A DNA stretch of 64,000 nucleotides from positions 19,277,808 through 19,341,807 of the forward strand of contig NC_088301.1 of assembly GCF_032854445.1 (NCBI RefSeq), read 5' to 3'. This DNA is from Liolophura sinensis. Its lineage: Eukaryota > Mollusca > Polyplacophora > Chitonida > Chitonidae. The position numbers and the translations under genes were made by a program. The notes below the pieces were generated by a model. The model was given only the letters and a program-made list of their open reading frames with translations, was not told the origin of the DNA and ran no database searches. Below, one piece after another: positions 34,101 through 46,100 of this stretch. The first letter of the stretch is position 1; every line of letters begins with the position of its first letter.

Positions 34101-37100
34101 CAGCTCAAACTTGGAAATAAGTCGATCGAATTGCAGGCACGGAAATCCGAAAAGACATAAAAATTCTGATTTAGGGAAAAGGGGATTACTGGTCGTCGAT
34201 AACTTGGCTGTGAGACCACATCCATTCTGTTGTCATCCTACACGACATGTTTATGGACGAACAAGATCATACATCAGCCTACTGACTTCTCTATCCATCG
34301 TGACAGACCAAAGTCACAGAGGCCCGGATGTTGACATTGTTCGGGGGCTACAATCTCACGAGCGCAGGGGCTTCTTTGATGAGCGTCTCCGTACAAGGTA
34401 ATAAATGTTGCAATCCGTTCAATGTGATTTTTCCCCTACTTAAGCCAGATTTGCTTATCTCTACCTGGGGCAGTCCCCTGCGCCTTGTACATGAAGTTGA
34501 CGCCAGTAATAAGGCCTCTAGGCCGTTCCTTGCTGAAAGTATTGCTGACATTTGTTAGGCTCGGCGCTATACGTTGCTGAGGAATGACCAGCAAGGCTTC
34601 CAGCTTACTCACTGCACTCTCCAGCACTCTCACTGCATTCTGAAGCTCCGTGCTGAGGAATTGCCGACACGGTCTCCAGCTTACCCACTGCACTCTCAAC
34701 CTTCCTCATTGCAACCTCCAGCTATGCGCTGAGGAATTTTTGACAAGGTTTCCAGTTTACCATCTGCACTCTCAACCTCCCCGTCGCGTTCTCAAGCTAT
34801 GAGCTTTATTTGAAGCAAGCAACCAAAAGCTCCTAAAGTTATTTCCAATTATTTCAGCGGATTGCCTGACATGTTTCAGTAACGGAGTAATTCTACCTAC
34901 AGAATCTACATTATATTCTTTCATCGAAGTAAATTCTTTGATGTACAGTTTTGAAGCCGATAAATATCTAAGCGAAGAAAACTTTAACCCTGGAATCCGC
35001 ATGCCAGCTGAGGAATACTCCTTGTCATAAACATGTTTATCGTCTTTTACTACTCTTTAGGGCAGGTCAGCGTCAGCTGACATGCTTGAAAAGTCAACCA
35101 GTATTTTCGCCCCAGATTTCTGTTCCAGGAAACTCAAAGCCAGATCGTCAAATAACAAATATCAAGTCACAATGCCCACTGGTGTAGGTCTGAAAGTGAG
35201 AATACCCTTCTAGAGGCCTGGGGGTCGATCCCACAATGACATTTCTGACTTACGTCAAAATTTAAAGCGCTGTGATAATGTTTAATTTCCGGTAACATTG
35301 AAATTTTGCCGCATTTGTGTTAAGATAACATTGACGAGGTAGTCAAAATGTTAATTTACAAGGCTCAACAATAAGCTCTAAAACCATATTTCAAATTTTG
35401 CGCTAAGGCTTTGTGGAATTGGCATTAGAAGCCAGACTTTTTCTGCCTGTATGTCCTGGTACATATAATATTTTGGGTTCTTACTAATTTTCCTGTTTGA
35501 AGGCTGACATTTTATCATCACTCAGCAAATTAAAACTAATTACATTTCATTGCAGACGAGCGAGAAATTCAGCCATAAACGTCGTTCAATACCATTGAGG
35601 AAAGATGAATTCAGAAAAAGAAGAGGTCTTTTCCTATCTTTCTTTTTTTTCTCTTTTTGTTGAGAGGAATAATAGCCTGTTTTTCTTCATTTCGTCAAAG
35701 AAAACAGAAGGAAGGCAAAGATAGTTTTAATCGAGGTGAAATGCATAACAATCTGGAATTACTCAAAGTAAGAGTATGTTTTATGCTTTTCAAGTTCGTC
35801 CAAATTCAAGCCAAAATTGCTTCCCAGAAAGAAATACGTCAAACCCCAAATGAAACATTTAGCACTTGATACTGTGTTATAGTGGTACCAGAATCAAATT
35901 TTTAGCACCGGCCCCGATAGCACAGTTGGTAGAGTGTCCGCTTCGGAAGCGGTAGATCCTGGGTCGAGTCACACTGAACACCCTAAAAGAGGTAAAAGTT
36001 GTAACTTCATGTAACAGCATGAAAGGGCTTTACCCGTATGAGTATAATGGCTCAGTATTACTTGCTTTCGGTAAGGCGTGTCAGTGAAGCAGCACTAGAT
36101 AAAAGAGCGGTGGAAATCCGTCCTGCAACAAGGAGGCACATTACATGCTTTCTAAGGATTCCTTCGTCGTCGTGTGACGGAAAAATTACGTACGACGTTA
36201 AACCACTCAAATTTCTAGTTAAATAATTTGTAAAAATAAACTAAAATGAGCTGAAACTAAAACGTGCCGAAAACAAAACAGACTGAAACCGGCTTATGTC
36301 AAAAGCTGCCTCCCCAAAACTTCCACCTCAAGGGAATTCCATCCGAGGTGATTTCAATATCTGAAGCTGGTGATCCCTGTGGAGAAGATCAAGTAGAAAC
36401 CTAACTCACCATGAGTCATTTGTAGTAAAAGTGCGATACTCGAACTGTGACAGTGACACCCCTTCATCTATCTTGTCAATACATTTGATCGAGTACTTGG
36501 CCTCCACCGATTCCTCTGTATAGCGGACGACATCCTGGCTCACGTGGTTGCTCATCAGCTTGAACCTCTGGCCATTGGCGTCCACGTGGATGATAAATCT
36601 GCCGGAGAGATCCCGCCATCTTCTCTCCGCGGTGAAGAAATCCGGAAAGTCACACATTGGAGTCGGCCATTTCTCTTTATCTACAAGATAATTTGCATAC
36701 TACTTATACAAGACAATCAGTTTTCATGTCTATATTATAGTCGGTTTTCCAACTGCGAGGCCTTAAGTCTGGCTGTCATTATCTGCAACACTAAAACTAC
36801 CGCTCCAACAACCTTTCACCTGGCACGTTGTATAATCAGTTAAGTTCTGGTGACACTCGTTGTCTACAACTATACACTTTACATACCACTCATACGACCT
36901 TTCTACTCAACATGTGCTACAATTAGCTGACATTTGGTGACGCTCTAACCTGGTTGTCGTTGTCTACAAGCCTACAGTTTACGTACTGTTCACATAACAT
37001 TTACACCTGACATGTGCTACGTCCTAACTTAGCTATCACTGTCTACATAACATTTACACATGACATGCGCTACGTTCTAGCCTGGCTGTCATTGTCTACA

Positions 37101-40100
37101 ATGCTACAGTTTACGTTGTGTTCACATAATATTTACACCCGGTACATCCTGCTCACATAAGCTTTCCACTTGGCATTTGTTACCCCACGCTAAGTTCTCT
37201 TTACACCCTATCTAGGCTCTATTTGTCTTCAGCGCCATAATTTACATACTGTTCATACACACAACATTTCCACCTGCCCTGTGCTACAATTTTTCTGACG
37301 CTGTAGCCTACACACACTCCTACGTAGAGCAATAGCGGAATCCACATGCCGGAAGGCAAATAACAAATGTTACAAACTTTTTCGTAAAATCCCAGAAAGC
37401 TTTTCTTAGTGCAAGCGTAATTATGCCTGGTAGAGAAAGGGTACAGAAGGAGAAAAAAAACGTCCCGGAAAGAAGCAATCTCGGGCGAAATGTGTTTTGT
37501 CAGGAAAGCGCTTTCTGTGGGTTTTTATTTCTAACCTAAAGCACATCGTAAATAGCATAGTTCATGGCTAGAGTTGGGGAACACAGGATTTCCTACAGAA
37601 GAGGACAGAAGAGGATAGCGCTACATATATAAGTTTCATCCAGTTTCATCCAGTTCCATCCATATTTGTTTAGCAAACACTCCTATTTCTTATGGATTTT
37701 TGAATACATGATACATCGAATTGTACAATGGATGGAGAAAGACTGACACCTCTTACCTTGGGTAAACTTCATGTTGAGTGCTCCGCCTACTGAGCTGGTC
37801 ACACCTCGACAGGAAGCATCAGGGGACATGGCCATCTCGGCTGGTGACACTTGGAAGTTGTGGATCTGTGACGAAGAAATAACTAGACGATAAATCACTT
37901 AGGAAATTTGATACTGAGATTGAGTGATTGACTGATTAACTGACTGATTGACAAAATAAGTGACTTTTTCATCAGACCAGCAAGTCAAATCTTCACAGGC
38001 GTTTGCAGACGGGGGGTGGGGGTGTTTGGAGTAAGGGTTCAAACTCATTGCCACCTAGAATCCATCCCCTGACACCAGTATGATTTTTAGTTAGTTTGTT
38101 TCATGGCAGTTTATACGACGGCGGCCAGTATTACGGTCCGCAGGCTGCTGACAGACCTTCCCACGCGGGGCCGGTGAGGAAGTCAGCATGAGCTGGACTT
38201 GAACTCACAGCGACCGCATTGGGGAGAGACTCCCCGGGTGATTACGCTGCGCCAGCGCGCTAACCAACTGAGCCACGGAGGCCCCCGTTTCATGGCGGTT
38301 TCAGTTTCAACTAAATACATTGATCTAATACACTGTATATGCCATAACCGATGCATACACACTCTTAACACAGACAAGCACAGCAGCCCGTTTGTGACGT
38401 CATCAATGAGTGATTTGAAATACTCGACACTGCACTTCCTGGGGTCTTCAGTAATACACCCAGCAAGTAGGGAGTTGATTGAATGAAGGGTTGTGGGGGA
38501 AATCAAAGGGCATGATATAATTAAGACGTACAGCGTAGAGAGAAAACAAGAGCAGCGACGACAATGTGGTAGCTGGCAAATGGTCACGCATAACCCGCGA
38601 AATACGGCCTCTTGTTTTTTTTACCTCAGTTAGGGTTTTATTTCGACTGTTCATGTAAATGCTTAAACAGTAGCAAATAACACGCCCCCTAGGAGCGTGA
38701 CTTCACATAGAGATTCATTCTTTCGTATAGTTAGATGGCAACCGTTCTTAAGCGGTCTTTACAAAATATAATTGGAATATTTTGTGTCTAGCATAAAACA
38801 CAATAAGTGAAAAAAGAATAAAAAGTTGCGTATGTCTACATCACCGCCACTCACAAAACTTTATTCCTTCGAGTATCTAAACCAGATTAGGGTCAGAAAA
38901 ATTCTTCTGTGACACACGACTTGGCGGCCATACTGGGTGACCTCATCAAGATAGAAATATTTTAAAACGTCTTACAAATCACTAATTTATCACTAACCAA
39001 TATCATTAATAATAAAAACATACCATGCTCATCTAATATATAACCCAACGGTCAAAGTAAAAGAAAATCCTAAAGGGTTTTTCAATATGCCATACACAAT
39101 GATGCTGTACAATCTGGGAGATGTCAGGAAGACATTACAAGCTACTGACTCACTGCTTTACGTAATATCCCGATATAGCTCGATGTAAGGGAGTGATCTA
39201 TATGAGTGCCGTGAGACAGGAGTCACGTGAAAGAACACAGGTGGGAGCTAATCTGCTATCATATCCGGACCTGTCGCTGATAACGTTTCGCTTCCTGCTT
39301 TAAATTATTCCTCCCTTTCCTGTCCGGCCTTTCACGAAAATGGTTTGGCACATAATAAGCTTCTAAAATAACTGCAGATAAATAATGGCAGTAATAATTA
39401 ATCCGCTTTCCTTTGATGATCCGAGAAAACACAGTATCGTCGCCAAAGTAAAGATTGGATCAAAGACGATTGGAGGCAGGCTTGGGTAAGCCGTCTAACG
39501 ACAAGGAGATATGTACCATGAATCAATTCAAAAATGATACGCTAACCGGGGAAAAGGCAATAATTGCAGTGATCAGAAAGCACAATATAATGCGGTATGA
39601 GACCCATCCATCCGAAATAATGTCGTGCTGGATGTCTCCTTCCGGGAGTCTATGACCTGAAATAAAGCAGCATCTATGTTCATGTATACTGGGCTCACGA
39701 AAGACAGGCTCTTGCAAAGGAAAGTTATAAGCGCAGTGCAACTGTTGAAGTCTTGAATAAATAAAACGCCATTTCTCAATGGTCTATTATTGAGTTGAAC
39801 AAAAAATTAAAAACAAATGGCGCCAACCAAGAGACCAATTTCCGCTCAGATTCTCATACGGTATCATACGTCTTAATCCCAGCGCTACTAAAAACAATCA
39901 ATATCACTTCAACAGACATACCTCTGCACTCTGCCCGCATACAGGCGTCCCTCCATTTTGTAACTACGGTTTTTCATTATTAACCTCTCCCATCTCGTGC
40001 GCCCTTGGCAACAAAATGGCCGTGAATTCATAGATGTCGTCCCTAGAGACAGTAAATCTTCTCCAATCGCGGATAGAGAAAAAAAAAACGTCATCGAAAA

Positions 40101-43100
40101 CTCAGCTTTTTGGTTCGAAAAAAATATACATTAAATACCAACAACCTTCAGAGCAACGATTACCTAAAGTGACAACAATGTGTTTAAAGTCACTGGTATA
40201 ATAGGAAGACCAGAACACATGGAACGATTCCTTGTGATCAATTATATCTCATTCCGACGTCGGGAAGGTACATCGCCTAATTTAGGCAGTAATCAGAACA
40301 GATTTGGCATTCACATGCATCAATGGTCAGAGCAATTGTTCTAGTGGCTTTACGGTACATCTATGTTCTCCCCATCAATCAGACGTCCTTTCTTCAGACG
40401 TAGTTTGTGTAAGCGGGTATCAAACTCGATGTTACCGCGTCTGTACCTTTAACTGTGGCGTTTCTAATTAGCACTAAACCTAGAAAGATCCGTTAAGATA
40501 TTGGCAATGACAACTGTGATAGATTGTAATGCATTACTTCTTCTATTTCCCCGCAAATCTGGAGCACTAGGATAGCTGCACCGATGTATCTTATCTTAGA
40601 GGTTAAACGACAAGTAAGTGGTATCAGCATGCATGCATGGCGTAATTTAAATCCTTGGGACTTCAGTCTCCAGACACTAATAAATCCACCGCAGAGCAGC
40701 AGATGGTTTACCATGTCATCATATGATAAATCAACAAACCCTATGAAATATAACATGAATAATTACACAAATTTCTATTGCTGGGATCGCAATCAAGAAT
40801 ACGCCTGTATCTCACTCAGTCAATAAATGTTCCAAATTGCCTGACATCAAAGTGAAATTATCATTTCGACATTCCTAAGTTTTTCTGTTCCATTTTTACG
40901 CTGAAAGGTAACTTTACTGCAAGCATGAATATTCCATGCAGTAAACTATCATGCAATTTCAAACAGCACCATCAGCCACCGACACCACAAAGACTTAAGT
41001 TAAAATTTGGAATATGATCTTAAAGCTTATTTTTGGACTTCAGAAATTGAAATTTTGTCCACCTCATCAATGTTATCTTAAGACAACTGTGTCAAAATTT
41101 CAACTTCTATCACCAAGATCTAAGCGTCGTAAAGAGTTATTAAATTTTGACTTAAGTCAGGAGCGGGTTTATGGATTCTGCCCCAGGACGGGTGTAGTGT
41201 TTCATGATAAGTTGCAACTACTATGCATGGCAACACTTGTTCAAGACGATGGTTGTTACAGCTAACAGAATGATTAAACTCTGTTGTCTTGAAACGCATA
41301 ACATTTCTCTGTCGTGTTCACAGACTTAAAGAAGAAGAAAACTTAAAAAACATGACACTATAGGCTGAAAAGAGCACATTTTTTATATCTGGTGGTGCCT
41401 GTTGCATAATTTTGCGATTTTTCCTCGCCATACACGTGAAGCCTGAAAACGGCAAAGCTGGCATCCTCCATCTTTAACACCCTGTAATTTATGCTGGGGG
41501 TGTGTTGGCTCTCAGCCAGAGTCCTTAAAACTGCCGGCTTGTTCGTGTAAACTCGGAACCTACGTCGAACAATCGGGTTTCCCGATCGTCAAACGAAAAA
41601 ATTGAATTGCTACATTCTGGGAAGAAGAGTTCTACCAGAAATGTACGAACTGCACTTCGGCGGTTTCCGACGGCAATTCTCCTCCTAACAGAAAACTTCA
41701 GGGCTAGTTCTTAGAGTCGCCCACAGCGGATTTTGGCGCTGACTTTATTTATAATTTATCAACTTGAGGTACACATTAGAATTTTTTATGGCATGTACCT
41801 GCGAGGAAATGCATACTCTTTTCAATCGTATTTGATTGATATTTAAATTTTCTTCTCCTTTAACTAAGTCATACTGCCAGCACATTTGTCATGCAAATGG
41901 TAAAGTTATAAATCTAACTAGATCAAGGGCCTGGTCCTTGTAATTTTACCTATGGGCTGCTAAATGCCATGACGATGACTAACTTTATTATGATAGACTA
42001 CAGGCAGAGCTTACGCTCTTCTGGTAAAGGTCTATGCCGGTTTTGAAAAACAACCAGAAAATGTCATGTAACAAGCCATTTTACTAACGTTCATACAGTC
42101 ATGCCTTTTGGTATCTGACAAGTAGAATAAATCAATTTGCTCCAGGCCTGTAGTAATGAAAGATGATCTTTCGGGAATATTTGTGGACACAATGTACAGA
42201 CGCAATCAAGCAATGATTTAAGCCATATATAGAGACAAAACATAGTACTCTGAAGGCAAAATAAAAGACAAACAAGACATAAAAGCATTCACTTATATCT
42301 CTAAATCAATTTGCCTTGGTCCTAATGGCATATGATCTGATGCCATCTTTATGCACAACATTTATTCTACCAATGCTTTGATATCGTATGGGGCCACGAA
42401 GAAGCAAACAAAATTGTACCTATGTTCAAATAAAGATATAAGTGTTTCAGGTATGAATCCAGTTGAATCTGAAGGCTGAATCTGCATTTCGATCGACGGC
42501 TGGTATACGAATGTCTGTTTTTGACGCTTTGATCCAGTGCTTTCTGGAAAGCAAACTGTTTGGAAAGGAACGTGAGGATAAAGCCGAACAGATTCACTTA
42601 TTGCAACTGTGTAAATTTCTTAAACGCTGGATTAATTCCCCCGTGTACAATTATCGGTAACACTTTATGTGTACAAAGCGAACTAGCAAAGAGAGGATTA
42701 GTTTGTGTTTACATAGCTGCAATGGATGCAAGACCAAACGACCGGCATCGTCATGAACATCATACAAGTAGGAGACGCTTTTAAATCTTTAAAGAAGAAG
42801 ACACATGTAGTGTCATATTAGGCCTTATTCTTTTGCTAGTTCAGTCTCCTGGGAAAAGAGACATGAACAACAGCTCTCCACTTTACGAGAGGAAACATAC
42901 GTGCCCCGACAAAAATTAAACATTGGACAGGGAAAAGTGTTTACAGACGGTAAAATCCATAGTAGGTACGATCCGATGTGACAACGGCTTGAAAAGTAAG
43001 GCAGTTCCGACTGAAACATAGTCCTTGTTAAACAACCAACCAAACGAAGCTCTGCCTTGTACGCTTACAAATTAGAATCTATATTTTCATTCAGGAAATC

Positions 43101-46100
43101 TTTTAAATCATGGCGCTTGGGGGCGTCTAAAGGCTGTACTTTGAGCATTTCCGTGAAAAGTTAGAATAAAACCCTAACTGTGGTAAACTAACAAGAGGCT
43201 GTATTTCACCAGTTAGTGTAACCATTTGTCTTTCACATTGTCGTAGGTGGTCTAGTTTTACTCTCCACGCCGTAGGTTTTTTGTATTCTATATTATCCTA
43301 GAAACTAATACAAATCAGACTACTTACAAAACATCTGTACATCTGTGCCTTATCGTACATGTTTGGGTTGGTGAACTTTCCGAACAGATAATTCTTGGCC
43401 GACCACGTGGCCAGACACTGGAAGTCATATTCTGTAAACAACAAGAAGGAAAACAGAAAAATAAACATAAATCTATACATACACCCACTCTCAACACCAA
43501 AACCGCTAAACCCATTGATGTTTTGGAAAGTCATTACTTTTTGAATTATTGGCCATCGGCAGCAAACCTTTTTACTTGTATCCATCAAGGCTGCTGACTC
43601 CTCTTGTCTTAAAATATTCCGAAATATAGACGTTGCAATGCATCACAGCTAATTGTTTTAACATCTGACAGTGTTATGGCCAGATCAGGGTTTCTACTTT
43701 TTCCCTCGGATGCACATCTATCACGGGGAGCTTGGAGATTTGCCGGGAAAAGACATAAACAACAGCGGAAACAGCAAAGTACAGCACATCTCCGGAGAAC
43801 AGGGAAGAGTAATCAGACTGTAGTATGGGAAGGCTTGTCAGAACATCTGCTGCCCAGCTTCCCAGGAGAAAGACCGCCCATATGTATGCCCTTACACTTG
43901 TTTTCCTAAACCCGTCTGTCTAATAGTTTTTGACGGGTTGAAACACAGTATAATGTACATTCCTTATTCAGGGCACAGTCCGCAAGTACAATGAAGTAGT
44001 ACCAGGCGTAGTGGAACTTCCACACAAAGAGCAAATGTTTCGGTGAAAGAATGTCTGACTTTGGCTTGGCATCTTGTAACATGGCAGTACGACCGACTTT
44101 AGGCTACTTTAAGGAAACCAGATGAAATGGCTTGTTTCTTTTGGTGCGGGGGAAGGGGGGGGGCGTGAAGTCGTTTTCAACAGTCACATTTTGATCACAT
44201 TACATGTACGATTGGATTTCCGCGTAGCATGCGCGTCTCTACGGAAATATATTCATAGAGCATCTTCGCCCAAAAGTCATGTCGAACAAAAGACGTTTGA
44301 AGTAGTATACTAACACTAAATATATGTGCTGACAATTAACTGGGAACGACTCCACAGGGCTATTTCTGTCCACATTTGAAATAACACATTTGGGGAAATT
44401 TTGAGAATCACAGAATTGCTGTCTAAAGATAAAATGTATCAAATTTCAACTACCAATACCAAACAAAAAGCTTCGTGACGAGCTTATGAATTCTTACTTC
44501 AGTGGGAAAAGTGTCTCATGTAGCTCTATACCATCAATGTTAATGATTATACTATTGCTGTAACAGTTAACCTACCCGCAGTGCTGGTGTATGGCATATC
44601 TTGACACTTTCGGAAACGGAACTTGAACCTAGAATCATCCGCACATGCGTGCACTTCCGACACTGGGAATTCGCAGACCTTGTTACCAGTGCTCATATTC
44701 GTATAGGTGAATTGGAAGGGACCCTGGAATGGGCATGGCACTGGTGTGCTTGGAACTGTAAAAAAAATAGAACAGAGAACTGTAGCAGTAAAATTATCTC
44801 CCGGCATCGACCAATTAAACCTTGTATAACAAATAGTACCGACCAGTGCATTACAAATATTCTGTCTTATATTTAGAAATATTCTTCAACAAACAGGCAA
44901 TGACCACCTCTGTTTTATATACAGTACAGCATGTCTCTAACTGTTACAAGCCATTCATCCAAATTTTCTGCAGTAATACCCACCTCTAATCATTGTGTAC
45001 AGTTGATAATCGCCAGTTATTGTACTGCAAACATCAGCGATGTTTCTCTCCTCGCGACAATAGCCTAAAATGATAATAGCAATATGTAAACCAATTGTTT
45101 CAGGTGGATTCGCGTGTTTTGGTTTGGGAGGTATGTTTTACGATCAGCCAAAAGTGTTTAACTCATAAGCCCACCTGACGGTGGTTTGAGTAGAGAAAAC
45201 AAAATGAATGTCCATGAGAGTAAGTCACATTGCCAAGATCGTAAATATGTGGAGAAAGTGAAACTGCACAACTCGTAGTAACTGGGGATAATTTGGGGCA
45301 TGCCATCTTTGTGCAATGGATGTAATGGTTAATGTTATAGTTCCAGCTCAGATTATGGCGCAATAAAAACCAGCTGGCCCTGATGTTTACACTAGTGCAA
45401 CCGCATCCCATCACAAATGACCACCCTCCATTAGACATAAAATAATATATTATACACCGTGCATGCGAAAACACCTTTCACCGAAGACAAATACTCTAGC
45501 TGTTAACATACTTAAGCAGGAAATTCTTCTTCGCAGAAAAATGTTGTATGCATGTCTACCGTTTTACAGTTTTCTGGTTCACAACTAAGTAAGCTCTGTT
45601 GGACATGTTTATTTCTCCAGCTCAGTCTGCTCAAAATCATAATAGATGCTATCAGTAAGTACTTGAAATTTATCTTGCCAGGAATCTGAGACATTAGCTA
45701 ATTTTTTTCTATAGAAAGCCTCACAGTACCGTCGAGGTGAACAGGTAAATGACTTCCCACAATGCATCATTTTTATAGATGTATTAATGTAATTAAACTC
45801 TCTTTAAACACGAAACTTTCCACACTGTTGCCAACCACTATTTAGTCGGCCGGTCTTCAGTTGGAAAGTATTTGGCACAGTAAAGCATTCCATTTTTTTT
45901 CTCTTCTTTTTATTTTATATATCACGGTAGACTTAATGCAATCAATGCCTGGAAAGGCAATATCAAGTAGCCGATCTTCCACTCGGGTGGGGAAGCATTT
46001 TTTGAAGTTTCTCTTATCTTCTTTACAGTCACACAGTTCCCCGGGAACTCAGTTAATTTTTCAACTTCCGAGATAGTCTCTTGATACACAGGATTTTGCA

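Noticed and set aside
25766-34333. Shared 16-bp word AGAGGCCCGGATGTTG at 25766 and 34318
   Set aside because: The match does not extend beyond the word; one such pair is expected by chance in a window of this size.
32591-36410. Direct splice of exon 8 to exon 10
   Set aside because: Phase 2 joining gives an in-frame TGA after six codons; inserting the short exon at 33026-33090 restores the frame and the expected motif.
45163-45474. Extra exon between exons 3 and 4
   Set aside because: Open frame, but with no splice borders in phase, and exons 3 and 4 already join perfectly.
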